Positions 8,412-18,059 of a DNA stretch of 43,253 bases are shown here, piece by piece. Under the pieces are notes generated by a model, which searched no databases, was not told the origin of the DNA, and was given only the letters and a program-made list of their open reading frames with translations. The stretch's first letter is position 1. Each line of letters begins with the position of its first letter. The stretch is from Anaeromicrobium sp. (GTDB taxonomy: Bacteria > Bacillota > Clostridia > Peptostreptococcales > Thermotaleaceae), in the NCBI RefSeq assembly GCF_025210435.1, contig NZ_JAOART010000093.1:1-43253 (forward strand). The letters run 5' to 3'. A program made the position numbers and the translations under genes.

Positions 8412-9830
8412 CAACTCATCTCCCCTTAAATCAAATAGTATTTTTAAGGCCATATAAGTATTAAAGCTATTGACTCCCTGTTCTTTACCTCTTTTTATTC
8501 CATCAATAACTAGGTTAATATATAGTTTATCTATACTATTTTTAATTCCATTTCCATCATCTTTGTATATGTAGTTATATACACTCTCTTTAGTAAGTAA
8601 AATAATATTACAAAATTTCTTACTCCCCCACCTAGGAGGTTTTATATCTTTTAAGTCACTATTAAAACTTTGCTTTAGCTTATTATTATATAAATGATCA
8701 TTTATAGCTTTTAATACATCTTGTCTATTTTTGTTGTTATAATTTCTATAATTAGGTTCTATATATCCTTTAATTTCTTTATTGTAAAAAGACCCTTGAA
8801 CATAGTTATGTATTTGAAAATTCACGTTATCTTCAAATCCTGGTATTATTTCAAAATCTACAAACTCTATATTACCTTGATTATTTTTCATATTAATTAA
8901 TATGGAATCAGTATTAGAATTTTTAATCTCCTTTAAAGGTATTCTATAATCATAATCAAAGGGCTTAAAATTTCTACCTAATTTATTTGATAAAAGCCAT
9001 ACACTATATTTGTATAGGGACACAGCATCATTAAATTCTATATAATTCGGGTAGATATCCTTTCGATTCTTATGTTTTAAATAACTTTTTTTATCATCTA
9101 ATGCTACATTCAAATTAGATATTCCATACAATCTTTTATCCAAAGTTCTAAAAGTCTTGACCTCTGACTTATTAAATATTCTAGGATATAAATACCTTTT
9201 AGATTCCAATTCATATATTGACCAATCATTATAATCAAAATATATTTTTATATACAGCTCTTCTTTTTCTTTTTTTGTAGATTTCTTTTTTACAAAATCA
9301 CTTTCCTTAAATTGTCTAATTTCTCCAAAAATCAAATCTGAATTTTCAAGTATAAACTGTTTAGAATGTTTTAATTTCTCTTTATCCATTTCATCTACTA
9401 TGATTTTCTTTATATATGATGAATCCAGTTCCTTTTCATTCTTATTTATAAATTTCATCAATAAATTGTTTTTTTTATCTTCTTCTAAAGTTTTATAGTA
9501 TTTGTTTATACGCTCACTCACATCTTTTGGGAATTTTTCTTTTTTGAAATTTTTTTCTTTTATAAAAAAAGTCAAATAATTATTACTATGAATTTTCTTA
9601 TCTCCAATGTATTTATTTGTATTTATAAGATTTGAATAAAAATCAGCTTTTCTAAACCATTCATAATTACTGTCCACTGTAGAATCTTTTTTTATAATAG
9701 TACTTTTCATAGTTCCATCTTCACATACTTTTATATAAAGACCTTCTTTTAATCTATGATTTTCAATAACTAAATCATCACCCTTTATATGATAGGCTTT
9801 TTTAAAAGTATCTAATAAATTATATATCAA
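8034..9830 (-). CDS. cas8b: Cascade large subunit Cas8b (Csh1-type, I-B)
   Basis: A 598-residue lysine/asparagine-rich protein. Family assignment rests on its place between cas6 and cas7, its length and a Csh1-like arrangement; large subunits are poorly conserved. Cas8b recognises the PAM and starts R-loop formation. The start codon is TTG at 9830-9828, four bases after the cas6 stop, with GGGG seven bases upstream. The C-terminal part (about residues 474-598) is helical and charged and carries its own ribosome site, consistent with internal production of Cas11b (separate entry). No truncation is seen. Confidence 0.88.
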   Translation of the reverse strand: MIYNLLDTFKKAYHIKGDDLVIENHRLKEGLYIKVCEDGTMKSTIIKKDSTVDSNYEWFRKADFYSNLINTNKYIGDKKIHSNNYLTFFIKEKNFKKEKFPKDVSERINKYYKTLEEDKKNNLLMKFINKNEKELDSSYIKKIIVDEMDKEKLKHSKQFILENSDLIFGEIRQFKESDFVKKKSTKKEKEELYIKIYFDYNDWSIYELESKRYLYPRIFNKSEVKTFRTLDKRLYGISNLNVALDDKKSYLKHKNRKDIYPNYIEFNDAVSLYKYSVWLLSNKLGRNFKPFDYDYRIPLKEIKNSNTDSILINMKNNQGNIEFVDFEIIPGFEDNVNFQIHNYVQGSFYNKEIKGYIEPNYRNYNNKNRQDVLKAINDHLYNNKLKQSFNSDLKDIKPPRWGSKKFCNIILLTKESVYNYIYKDDGNGIKNSIDKLYINLVIDGIKRGKEQGVNSFNTYMALKILFDLRGDELVKKIKEMRNNIEKTILDKETHDLEDIYEYSYLAGQISYYLMNQSKSKNKNHDVVERICNYKNVSKINDELKFWFKRYGHAIRMNYSKFNKALSMTLAFNKEKEIDEDIFLAGYLGDNIFYNREER

Positions 9831-9834
9831 ATTA

Positions 9835-10530
9835 TCACCCCTTCCTACTAATACAATATCCTGCTCCTATGGATGTGGATTTTTCAAGTATACCTGTACT
9901 AAGGGCTATAAATGCAAGTTTTTGAGATAATTCATCAGGCTTAAATCTTAACTCAAATTTATTTCCTAGTATTTTCCCCCCTTTATAATTCATAGTCACA
10001 GGTACTTTATTTTTTATATCTATACACTCAATGGCACTACCATTTAACTCTATAGGGTCACCATATAGTTGCTTATATTTTTTCTCTAAATTATTATCTA
10101 TTCTCTTCCATAGCAAATCAAAATCATTTCCTACTATCCAATTTCTATTATCCACAGTAGTTACTGCGGGAGTTACTGTTAGTAATTTTTCCACATTGAA
10201 AAATCTCTTTGTTCTAAGATCGCAACCTAAAGGTTTTATTTTATCTGTATTATAAAAACTCAGTACCTTTCTCATCTCTTTAGCTATATATTCCTTAGGT
10301 GTTTTTAGCTTAAATACATATACCTTATTAGCTTTATATGTTTTATCAGCCTCAAAGGGATATGGATAGTCATAACAATATAATTTAGGTAAAGTAGATT
10401 TATGTATATCTCTAAGTATTTCATTTTTGGACATACAATAGTTTATATGCCTCCCTAAAACAGAACCCACATCTATCATTTTTACATCTTCTTTTAATAA
10501 AGCCGTTATTCTTAATTCATAATATTTCAT
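9835..10530 (-). CDS. cas6: CRISPR repeat endoribonuclease Cas6 (type I-B)
   Basis: A 231-residue RAMP protein that cuts pre-crRNA within the repeat and leaves the ATTGAAAT-type 5' tag. The C-terminal glycine-rich loop reads STGILEKSTSIGAGYC (about 211-226), the hallmark Cas6 feature just before the chain end, and LRFKPDELSQKLAFIALSTG precedes it. His28 or another N-terminal histidine could act in catalysis, but I cannot assign it. It is the first gene of the operon; the ATG follows GGAGG in GGAAGGGAGGACTATATG. A TATAAT-like -10 lies 50 bp upstream. Confidence 0.92.
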   Translation of the reverse strand: MKYYELRITALLKEDVKMIDVGSVLGRHINYCMSKNEILRDIHKSTLPKLYCYDYPYPFEADKTYKANKVYVFKLKTPKEYIAKEMRKVLSFYNTDKIKPLGCDLRTKRFFNVEKLLTVTPAVTTVDNRNWIVGNDFDLLWKRIDNNLEKKYKQLYGDPIELNGSAIECIDIKNKVPVTMNYKGGKILGNKFELRFKPDELSQKLAFIALSTGILEKSTSIGAGYCISRKG

Positions 10531-10580
10531 ATAGTCCTCCCTTCCACAAAGAATATTTACAGTTTTCTTCTTTGTCTTTT

Positions 10581-10612
10581 ATTATATTTTCTTACCTGGA
10601 CAAAAAACGGTA
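10581..10612 (-). promoter_or_regulatory. Possible cas operon promoter
   Basis: A perfect minus-strand TATAAT (10586-10581) lies about 50 bp before the cas6 start. The -35 region is weak, and the MITE at 10613-10770 begins just upstream, so upstream promoter elements may come from the repeat. This is a candidate only. Confidence 0.35.
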
Positions 10613-10770
10613 AGGTATATTCAAAAAATAAATTAGTTATTTCACTGGTTATTTGAATTATTTTCTTCGTTATGGAATCGCTTACATATGTTTAATATGC
10701 TCGCTCACCATGCCTTGAAAATAATCCAAATTCCTCAGAAAATTGACTAGTTTATTTTTTTTATATGCCT
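10613..10770. mobile_element. 158-bp palindromic MITE-like repeat, copy 1 (between WYL gene and cas6)
   Basis: It is nearly the same length and sequence as 32401-32558. It begins AGGTATATTCAAAAAATAAA and ends TTTATATGCCT, with inverted termini of about 35 bp. The two halves continue to pair inward, so the whole element can fold into one long hairpin. It has no coding capacity. The flanking bases include TA on the left, which would fit TA-targeting (Tc1/mariner or IS630-type) transposition, but no transposase is present here. Confidence 0.85.
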
Positions 10771-10781
10771 AAAAAACTTTT

Positions 10782-11735
10782 TTAATATTTTTTCAAACAT
10801 TCTTGAAATTCTTTTTTCAATTCTTCTTTAATATGTTCTGGCTCTAAAACTAAAGCACTACTGCCCATGGATTTTATCCATGTTTTTATTTCTTCTTTTC
10901 CCTTCATGGTAGCTTCAAAGGTTATACTATTATCATGATTTTCTATTATCTTTTGATTATTAACCCACACTTGCTCTTTTATTATTTGTGCCATAGGATA
11001 ATGAATTTTTAATTTAATAAAAATATCGTCTCCTCTGTAAACTCCTAAACAATTTCTACTATAATCTTGAAAATTAAAATTCTTATCCTTTTCAAATTTT
11101 TCTTCTAAAATTTTATACTCCTCTATTCTTACCATCTTAAAGTCTCTTACCTCTTCATTTTTCTCACAATAGGCTATAAAATAGATATGTCCTTTAAATT
11201 TATACACGGCATAAGGCCTTACTATTCTCTCACTTACACCAGAGTTTAAAGAATAATACTTCATTTTCATCTTTCTTTGTCCTATGGCTGCTGCCTGTAT
11301 ATCTATCCAAATTTTTCTATGCTTATCCACATCTATACTTGACACACTTTCATTGATTGTATGATTTACCAAACTTAATTCTTCACAGGTTTCTCTACTT
11401 TTTTTATATATACAACTAAGTTTTTCAAATATGGATCTATAATCTTCGTAAAATAGACTATTAGTTTCTTTTAATTCTTCTTTAGCATTATTTAAGGCTA
11501 AATATTCTTCATCTGTTAAATATACACCCAGCATATAATTCCTATCGTCTATATGATATCCTACATCTTTACCACCATAAGAAAATATACGAATATCTGC
11601 ATCCCATAGTTCATTTTTAAGCCTTCTCACCGTTTTTTCACTTATGTTTAATTCCTCTGCAATCTCTCTTACTTTCATTCTTCCATGACTTTTTAACAAT
11701 ATAAGCATTTTAATAGCATTTGTTATTTTTCCCAT
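10782..11735 (-). CDS. HTH-WYL domain transcriptional regulator
   Basis: About 317 residues. The N-terminal winged helix-turn-helix (residues 1-60; MKVREIAEELNISEKTVRRL) is followed by a WYL domain (about 140-220; YAVYKFKGHIYFIAYCEK) and the C-terminal WCX extension, a layout typical of ligand-sensing regulators. Some WYL proteins near CRISPR loci, such as one in Synechocystis, repress cas or crRNA expression. The start is placed at 11735 because GGAGG lies five bases before that ATG; an in-frame ATG at 11753 has no ribosome site. It lies directly upstream of cas6 on the same strand with a MITE between, so control of the cas operon is plausible but unproven. Confidence 0.85.
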   Translation of the reverse strand: MGKITNAIKMLILLKSHGRMKVREIAEELNISEKTVRRLKNELWDADIRIFSYGGKDVGYHIDDRNYMLGVYLTDEEYLALNNAKEELKETNSLFYEDYRSIFEKLSCIYKKSRETCEELSLVNHTINESVSSIDVDKHRKIWIDIQAAAIGQRKMKMKYYSLNSGVSERIVRPYAVYKFKGHIYFIAYCEKNEEVRDFKMVRIEEYKILEEKFEKDKNFNFQDYSRNCLGVYRGDDIFIKLKIHYPMAQIIKEQVWVNNQKIIENHDNSITFEATMKGKEEIKTWIKSMGSSALVLEPEHIKEELKKEFQECLKKY

Positions 11736-11816
11736 TATTACCTCCAAATCCATTTGTTTATAAATCTTCTAATGATATTTTAGCATTTTATTACAAATAA
11801 TTTCAATTTTTTACAA

Positions 11817-11852
11817 TAAAAACACTCCTATTCTATAAAAGAATAAGAGTGA
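11817..11852 (-). terminator. Rho-independent terminator after the membrane protein gene
   Basis: Minus-strand arms ACTCTTATTC and GAATAGGAGT (10 bp, one G-U pair) around a seven-base loop, followed by GTTTTTATTG. It lies about 100 bp downstream of the membrane protein stop. Confidence 0.7.
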
Positions 11853-11873
11853 CATAAAACTACTTCCTAAGTA

Positions 11874-11933
11874 TGTGACAATGACTTCAATAGAAAATTT
11901 TTAAATAAATTTTCCTCAAGTAAACCTCATAAA
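11874..11933. repeat. Fragment of the second dispersed repeat family
   Basis: The stretch from TGTGACAATGACTTCAATAG to TTTCCTCAAGTAAACCTCAT is a decayed match to the right-hand 60 bp of the element at 34759-34977 (TGTGACAGAGACTTCAATGG and TTTCCTGAAGTAGGCTCACA). The left half is absent. Confidence 0.6.
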
Positions 11934-11955
11934 ACCCCATTCATACCTAACAAAC

Positions 11956-12507
11956 CTAAATATCCTTCCTATATACAATAAAAACAGACCCTATCATAGC
12001 ACCTAATGTACCAAATAACAAATCTAAGTTAGTGTCTACCAAACCTCTCTGAGTTTTAGTTTTTAAAATTATATCTAAGGCAAATTCTGCAAGTTCATAA
12101 AAAACACCCGTAGCAATACCTACAGACCATGCAAAGATAAAAACTAAAATTCTAGAACTTGAAATCTTTTTCACACCTAAGACATAATTGAAAAAAATCG
12201 TAACTGAAAAACCACCTAATCCATGCATCACATTATCAAACCACCCTGTAGTCTCATAGAGTTTAAAATAAAATCCGCCTACTACATCTATGATAATTGT
12301 AATAACAATGAGTATCTTTATATAAAGTTTTATTTTAAATATATTTTTCTTTTCAAGATAAAGAAAAATCATATAAATAACATATATAAAAATCACATAA
12401 ATAACATAATATGTTTCTTTTTTCATAAAGAATTCAAGGAGACTAATAAACATAACTATTGTAAAAATAAATGTTAGTAACTTTGAACTAAAATCTTCCT
12501 TTGTCAT
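11956..12507 (-). CDS. Small integral membrane protein, YjdF/DUF2238-like
   Basis: A 183-residue protein with about five hydrophobic segments (about 10-26, 33-50, 62-80, 95-110, 120-140 and a last one at 163-178). Polar motifs between segments are WFDNVMHGLGGF, YELAEFALDI and GLVDTNLDLLFGTLGA. The D-x-x-x-H, E-x-x-E and D-x-x-x-D acidic/histidine pattern within membrane helices resembles the YjdF (DUF2238) family and, more distantly, VanZ-like proteins. No biochemical role is established for that family. It is monocistronic, with its own terminator downstream at 11817-11852. Confidence 0.6.
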   Translation of the reverse strand: MTKEDFSSKLLTFIFTIVMFISLLEFFMKKETYYVIYVIFIYVIYMIFLYLEKKNIFKIKLYIKILIVITIIIDVVGGFYFKLYETTGWFDNVMHGLGGFSVTIFFNYVLGVKKISSSRILVFIFAWSVGIATGVFYELAEFALDIILKTKTQRGLVDTNLDLLFGTLGAMIGSVFIVYRKDI

Positions 12508-12715
12508 AGACTTTAACCTCTTTCTTCACACATACATTTGTAATATGCTTTTTCACATATAATTCTAAAAATAGTTTTTGTCATACTACTATAGAATATG
12601 TAATGAGTTATAAGAGGATTTCTTTAAATTTCACCATAAATCATACAATTTATAATATTAAGTTCCTAAAGTTTGTGTTAGAATATTTATGGACATCTTG
12701 GAAGGAGGATTATCA

Positions 12716-13615
12716 TTGAATAGACAACTTAAGGCAAACATAGGACTTCTTGTGGTTGCAATTTTATGGGGTACTACATTTATATATACTAAGGATGTAT
12801 TATACGCCATGGAAACATTTAATTTTTTAGCAGTTAGATTTTTCATAGCCTCATTTAGTTGTATGGCTGTTTTTTATAAGACATTCATACAAATTGATAG
12901 GGACACTATAAAGAGTGGGCTCATAGTAGGTATTGCCATGTTTTTAGCCTACGCATTTCAAACAGTTGGACTTAATTTCACTACAGCATCAAAATCAGCT
13001 TTTATAAGTGGTCTTGCCGTAGTAATAGTTCCTATGATTTCATCTATAATTCTAAAGAAAAGACCTCCTAATGGATCTATCATAGCAGCATTCATATCTA
13101 TTATAGGTCTTGGCCTTTTAACTTTAGATGGAAATTTAGAATTAGGAAGAGGAGATATTTTAACTTTAATCTGTGCCTTTGGATTTGCTAGTCATATTGT
13201 GAGTGTATCCACATATGCACCTAGGGTAAATCCCATAAACTTGACTATTGTACAACTACTAGTGGTAGCTATACTTAGTCTAATTGCATCTTTTATAGTT
13301 GGAACTCCTGTAATGCCACAGGGCACTTATGTATGGAGTAGAATATTATTTTTAGCTATAGTTTGCACTTCTGGTGCATTCATAATCCAGAATCTAGCTC
13401 AAAAGAATACAAATGCCAGCCATGCTGCATTAATACTAGCTGGTGAACCCTTGTTTGCTGCCATATTTGCATTCATTATTTTAGGAGAAATTTTACCATT
13501 TCGTGGTTTTGTAGGTGGCATGTTAATACTATTTTCCATGATAATATCTGAAGTTAAACTTCCTACAAATATATTCACATTTAAAATCAGAAAAGTAAAA
13601 GGGTCCATATCCTAG
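12716..13615 (+). CDS. EamA/DMT-family membrane transporter
   Basis: About 299 residues with ten predicted membrane helices in two EamA repeats (about 1-135 and 145-285). Family signatures include ALLWGTTF-like VAILWGTTFIYTKD near the N-terminus, TTASKSAFISGLAVVIVPM in the first repeat and NASHAALILAGEPLFAAIFAFIILGE in the second. Members export amino acids, nucleotides or other metabolites; the substrate here cannot be told. The start chosen is TTG at 12716 because AAGGAGG lies seven bases before it; an upstream in-frame ATG at 12689 lacks a ribosome site. It is the only plus-strand gene in this part of the window and stands alone. Confidence 0.88.
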   Translation: MNRQLKANIGLLVVAILWGTTFIYTKDVLYAMETFNFLAVRFFIASFSCMAVFYKTFIQIDRDTIKSGLIVGIAMFLAYAFQTVGLNFTTASKSAFISGLAVVIVPMISSIILKKRPPNGSIIAAFISIIGLGLLTLDGNLELGRGDILTLICAFGFASHIVSVSTYAPRVNPINLTIVQLLVVAILSLIASFIVGTPVMPQGTYVWSRILFLAIVCTSGAFIIQNLAQKNTNASHAALILAGEPLFAAIFAFIILGEILPFRGFVGGMLILFSMIISEVKLPTNIFTFKIRKVKGSIS

Positions 13616-13660
13616 AATAAAAATCGTAAAGTAAGACATATTTGTGTAATAATAAAAGAT

Positions 13661-13681
13661 ATCATGGGTATAGCCCATGAT
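13661..13681 (-). terminator. Hairpin terminator overlapping the FAD oxidoreductase stop
   Basis: Perfect 8-bp arms ATCATGGG and CCCATGAT with a five-base loop, followed on the minus strand by ATCTTTTATTATT. It lies between convergent genes and may serve the minus-strand gene best. Confidence 0.6.
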
Positions 13682-14904
13682 TATCTTCTAAACCTAAAGA
13701 GTTCCATATGGGGGTTCTCTTTACCCTTATATAATTCTAATAACAATCTAGCCCCAAATTCTCCATATAATATGCCATTTGATCCGTATCCTAGGCAATA
13801 ATATATATTAGGATCATCATATGTACCTATATAAGGTAACCCATCCTTAGTTTCCCCAAAAAATCCACTAAAACCATATTCCATTTGGAGATCCTTAATC
13901 CTTGGAAACATTTTTTTTACTTTCTTTTCCAAACTTTCATATTTCATGAAAGATACCTTATCTTCTTGCTTTAAATTTGTCATTTTACTACGTATTCCAC
14001 CTAGTGCCAAGTCTTCTCCACCTACTATCATCCTATTATCCTCTGTGGATCTTATATAAATATAAGGATTATTGTCATCCCTTATATTGCATAGATTATA
14101 CCATCCCTCTGGATTTTTAATAGGTTTTGTGACTATGGTAAAACTCCTAGCTAACCTTACTATCCTTTCTCTTATATGATCTCTTCCCTCATATCCAGTG
14201 GCTACTATGACCTTTTTAGCCTCTATTTTAAATCCATTTTTAGTATGTATAATAACCTTATTTTTTAAGGGTTTAACATGTATTCCTTGGGTATTTTCAA
14301 ATACTCTTCCTCCACTTTTTACTCCATAAGCTAATAATTCATGGGATAATTCATAGGGGTCTAGTACTGCCGTGTCATCTTTACAGTATATGGCACTTTT
14401 AATATTAAAATCAAACTTATTCCCATTATCCTCTAAAAACTCCACATTAAAACCATGTTTTTTTCGCAAGTCACATTCCTTGTTAAACATATTATAATAG
14501 GATTTGTTGTCAGTATAATACAATAAATCCTTTTTCATAAATCCACAATGAGAATTTAAATCATCCCTTATTATTTTTTCAATATGATCTATAGATTCCC
14601 TAGTTAATCTAAAGGCCTTAGCTGCATTTTTTTCTCCTATCAATCCCCTAACTCCTATCATATTTATGTCCATAGAATAATCTAATATGGAGGTGGATGC
14701 ACTAGTGGCCATATATCCAATGATATTCTTATCTATTAGGGTAGTATCTATCTTATTTTTATTAAAATAATAAAAACATAAACTTCCCGTTATCCCTCCA
14801 CCTAGTATTAAAACATCCGTTTTTATATCCTTATGTAAATAGGAATATCTTTTAGGAATCTCCCTCCTATTTATCCAATATCTATCACCAGTAACTATAT
14901 TCAT
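13681..14904 (-). CDS. FAD-dependent oxidoreductase, DAO (glycine/D-amino acid oxidase-like) family
   Basis: About 407 residues. The FAD-binding Rossmann motif VLILGGGITGSLCFYYF lies about 30 residues in, and the C-terminal FAD contact is YCLGYGSNGILYGEFGARLL. The middle (KAFRLTRESIDHIEKII and KKVIVATGYEGRD) fits DadA/ThiO-type flavoproteins, which oxidise amines or amino acids. The substrate is unknown. I start it at 14904 because AGGAGA lies six bases before that ATG; an ATG at 14925 would add seven residues but lacks a ribosome site. It is not in an operon with its neighbours. Confidence 0.82.
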   Translation of the reverse strand: MNIVTGDRYWINRREIPKRYSYLHKDIKTDVLILGGGITGSLCFYYFNKNKIDTTLIDKNIIGYMATSASTSILDYSMDINMIGVRGLIGEKNAAKAFRLTRESIDHIEKIIRDDLNSHCGFMKKDLLYYTDNKSYYNMFNKECDLRKKHGFNVEFLEDNGNKFDFNIKSAIYCKDDTAVLDPYELSHELLAYGVKSGGRVFENTQGIHVKPLKNKVIIHTKNGFKIEAKKVIVATGYEGRDHIRERIVRLARSFTIVTKPIKNPEGWYNLCNIRDDNNPYIYIRSTEDNRMIVGGEDLALGGIRSKMTNLKQEDKVSFMKYESLEKKVKKMFPRIKDLQMEYGFSGFFGETKDGLPYIGTYDDPNIYYCLGYGSNGILYGEFGARLLLELYKGKENPHMELFRFRR

Positions 14905-14924
14905 ATCCAATCTCCTTTTATCCA

Positions 14925-15020
14925 TTATAGATTTATCAACTCAAAGCTTTCTCCATATAGTAACTTGCCTACGAAGAAAAATTTTCACTATATTTTCCTG
15001 AAGTAGGCTCATCCAAAGTC
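14925..15020. repeat. Short internally deleted copy of the second repeat family
   Basis: It starts ATAGATTTATC..., continues GTAACTTGCCTACGAAG, and closes TTTTCCTGAAGTAGGCTCAT. It has both inverted termini of the longer element at 34759-34977 but none of its central roughly 110 bp. The two ends nearly touch and would form a hairpin around GAAAAATTTTCAC. Confidence 0.7.
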
Positions 15021-15112
15021 CATTTCCACATGACAAACCTCCAAACAATCTATTTCTAGTTTTAATAAAAGAAGTATTTATTATGCACTAAATCACCTTA
15101 AGGCATTTTTTA

Positions 15113-15727
15113 TTAATCTTCTCTAACTTCATAATCGTTAACTCTAAATAATTCTTCTATCAAACTCCAAACATGTTCTTTCCCATCTCTATTTTGAGCT
15201 GAAACTGGAATTAGGATATCATCTGATTCCATTTTCAGTTCCTTTTTTATGATGGATAAATGTTTTTGTCTTTGACCTCTACTTATTTTATCTGATTTTG
15301 TGGCAATTACAATACCTTGAAAACCAAAGTGTTTAATCCATTCAAACATTTGCTTATCTTGAGCAGTAGGCTTATGACGAATATCTACTAATAAAAATAC
15401 TGCTACTAGATTTTCTCTACTACTTAGATAGGTTTCCATCATATTTCCCCAAGTGGCCTTTGCGGCTTTTGAAACCTTGGCATAACCATATCCTGGTAAA
15501 TCCACTAATCTAAATTCTTCATTTATGCCATAGAAGTTTATAGTTTGAGTTTTACCTGGGCTCGCACTAGTCCTTGCAAGCTTTCTTCTATTTAACAGCA
15601 TGTTTATTGTAGATGATTTTCCCACATTTGATCTACCTGCCATGGCAATCTCAGGTTGACTTATGTCCTCTGGATATTGGGCTGGTTTTACTGCACTTAT
15701 TAATATTTCTGCACTTCTAATTTTCAT
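15113..15727 (-). CDS. engB: Ribosome biogenesis GTPase EngB (YsxC/YihA)
   Basis: A 204-residue TRAFAC GTPase required for assembly of the 50S ribosomal subunit. Motifs in order: G1 GRSNVGKSS (about 32-40), G2/switch I near RTSASPGKTQT, G3 DLPGYGYAKV (about 75-84), G4 TKSD (about 143-146) and G5 VSAQ. The ATG overlaps the end of lon by 11 bases, with its ribosome site (GAGGAG) inside the last lon codons. The lon-engB pairing is conserved in Firmicutes. Length is normal. Confidence 0.96.
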   Translation of the reverse strand: MKIRSAEILISAVKPAQYPEDISQPEIAMAGRSNVGKSSTINMLLNRRKLARTSASPGKTQTINFYGINEEFRLVDLPGYGYAKVSKAAKATWGNMMETYLSSRENLVAVFLLVDIRHKPTAQDKQMFEWIKHFGFQGIVIATKSDKISRGQRQKHLSIIKKELKMESDDILIPVSAQNRDGKEHVWSLIEELFRVNDYEVRED

Positions 15728-18059
15728 CTAATTTCTCCTCTTTAACTAAGGCATGTTCTATTACTTGGTCCATATTTTCCATTGGGAAGAATTCCAAGTC
15801 CTTTCTCACATTAGCTGGTATTTTTTCTATATCCTTCTCATTATCTATAGGAAGTAATATTTTTCTAATACCTGCCCTATGAGCTGCTAATACCTTTTCT
15901 TTTATTCCACCTACAGGAAGTACCCTTCCTCGCAGGGTTACTTCTCCAGTCATGGCTACATTTTTATCTATTGGAATTCCTGACAATTCAGATATGATGG
16001 CCGTTGCCATAGTTATTCCTGCCGATGGACCATCCTTTGGTATGGCACCTTCTGGAATATGTACATGAATATCCTTTGTCTTGTAAAATTCCTCATCTAT
16101 GTTTAATTTATCACACTTAGATCTTATATATGTAAGTCCTGCCCTTGCAGATTCTTTCATCACATCACCAAGTTGTCCTGTTAAAACTAGTTTTCCAGTT
16201 CCCTTCATACTACTTACTTCTATGAATAATGTGTCTCCACCAACCCTTGTCCAAGCAAGACCTGTAGCCACACCTACCTCGTGATCTTCCTTCATTAAAT
16301 CATACCTATACTTCCTATTTCCTAGGTAATTCTTTAGATTTGATGTGGTAATCCTAACTTTTTTAGCATCCTTTTCAACTATTTTCCTAGCTGTTTTTCT
16401 ACAAAGGGTTCCCAACTGTCTCTCTAAATTTCTTACGCCAGACTCACGAGTATAATAATTTATAACATCCCTTAATACAGCCTCTGATACATCTAAATTT
16501 GTCTTTTTAAATCCATGCTCCTTTATCTGTTTTGGAAGTAAATATCTTTGCCCTATCTTAACCTTTTCTTCCTCCGTATATCCAGATACTTCAATTACTT
16601 CCATCCTATCTAAAAGAGGCCTTGGAATAGTACTTAGACTATTTGCCGTTGTTATGAATAAGACCTTAGATAAATCAAAGGGCACTTCTAAATAGTGATC
16701 TACAAACTCTTTATTTTGCTCAGGATCTAACACCTCAAGTAATGCTGAAGCTGGATCACCTCTAAAATCACTGGCTAATTTATCTATTTCATCAAATAGA
16801 AATACGGGATTTTTAGATTTTGACTCTTTAATAGAAGTCATTATTCTTCCTGGGATGGCTCCAATATAAGTTCTTCTATGTCCCCTTATTTCTGCTTCAT
16901 CCCTAACTCCACCTAGTGACATTCTCACAAAGTTCCTATTAAGGGCACTACTTATGGATTTGGCTATGGATGTTTTTCCTACTCCTGGAGGTCCTACTAA
17001 ACATAAAATAGGTCCCTTCATATTTTTAGCTAATTTTCTAATGGCTAAATATTCAAGGATTCTCTCCTTTACATCCTTTAAACCATAATGGTCTTCATCT
17101 AAAATTTCCTTTGCCTTTTTAATGTCTATTCTATCTTTTGTTTGCTTGTTCCAAGGCAGATCTAATATCCACTCTATGTATGTACGAATAACTCCACTTT
17201 CTGAGGAAGAAGGTGATAGTTTTGATAATCTTTTTAATTCCTTTTGTACCTTTTCGGCCACTTCCTTTGGTAGCTTTATTTTTCCCAGCCTATCCTTATA
17301 TTCTTCCACTTCATCTTCTGGATCTGCATCTTCTCCTAATTCTTCATGGATGGCCTTTAATTGTTCCTTTAAATAGTACTCCTTTTGTACTTGGTTTATT
17401 TTCCCTTTAACCTTTGCTTGAATTTCTCTTTCTATTTCTAATACTTCTATTTCTTCTACTAATAGACCATATACTACTTCTAATCTATCCTTAACTACAA
17501 TGGCATCTAATATGTCTTGTTTTTGATCTATCCTCAGAACCATGTTAGATGCTATAACATCGCAGAGCCTTCCTGGTTCATTTATGGATGTTACTGTTAA
17601 AAATATTTCTGGAGAAATTCTATTACTTGCTTCTATGTAGTTTTCAAACTCTGTAACGATATTTCTCATTAATGCTTCTGTTTCTTTATCCATTTTCACT
17701 TCTTCATCTAGATACTCCACTACTTTACACTTAAAGTATGGATCATCATCAGTTACTTCTTCAATAGATGCTCTACTTATTCCCTCTACTAGTACTCTTA
17801 TGGCATCTCCTGGTAATTTAAGCATTTGCTTTATTTTACAAATAGTTCCTATTTCATAAAAGTCTTCCACAGTAGGAATATCTACTGTCGCATCCTTTTG
17901 GGAACTTAAAAATATCATTTGATCATCAAGCATGGCTTCTTCTAGTGCCTTTATTGACCTTTCTCTGCCCACATCAAAATGTAGTACCATATGGGGGAAT
18001 ACTGAAAGTCCCCTTAGGGGAATGAGAGGTAGTTCTTTTATTTTATCCTTCTTTTCCAC
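15717..18059 (-). CDS. lon: ATP-dependent protease Lon (LonA)
   Basis: A 780-residue soluble AAA+ protease that degrades misfolded and regulatory proteins. Order: N-terminal substrate-binding LAN domain (about 10-200), coiled coil, AAA+ module with Walker [10 protein letters not shown] and Walker B FLFDEIDK, then the protease domain with the catalytic pair Ser679 ([10 protein letters not shown]) and Lys722 (GGIKEK). No membrane insertion is present, so it is LonA and not LonB. The start is GTG at 18059, nine bases after AAGGAG. It is first in an operon with engB. Confidence 0.97.
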   Translation of the reverse strand: MEKKDKIKELPLIPLRGLSVFPHMVLHFDVGRERSIKALEEAMLDDQMIFLSSQKDATVDIPTVEDFYEIGTICKIKQMLKLPGDAIRVLVEGISRASIEEVTDDDPYFKCKVVEYLDEEVKMDKETEALMRNIVTEFENYIEASNRISPEIFLTVTSINEPGRLCDVIASNMVLRIDQKQDILDAIVVKDRLEVVYGLLVEEIEVLEIEREIQAKVKGKINQVQKEYYLKEQLKAIHEELGEDADPEDEVEEYKDRLGKIKLPKEVAEKVQKELKRLSKLSPSSSESGVIRTYIEWILDLPWNKQTKDRIDIKKAKEILDEDHYGLKDVKERILEYLAIRKLAKNMKGPILCLVGPPGVGKTSIAKSISSALNRNFVRMSLGGVRDEAEIRGHRRTYIGAIPGRIMTSIKESKSKNPVFLFDEIDKLASDFRGDPASALLEVLDPEQNKEFVDHYLEVPFDLSKVLFITTANSLSTIPRPLLDRMEVIEVSGYTEEEKVKIGQRYLLPKQIKEHGFKKTNLDVSEAVLRDVINYYTRESGVRNLERQLGTLCRKTARKIVEKDAKKVRITTSNLKNYLGNRKYRYDLMKEDHEVGVATGLAWTRVGGDTLFIEVSSMKGTGKLVLTGQLGDVMKESARAGLTYIRSKCDKLNIDEEFYKTKDIHVHIPEGAIPKDGPSAGITMATAIISELSGIPIDKNVAMTGEVTLRGRVLPVGGIKEKVLAAHRAGIRKILLPIDNEKDIEKIPANVRKDLEFFPMENMDQVIEHALVKEEKLDEN

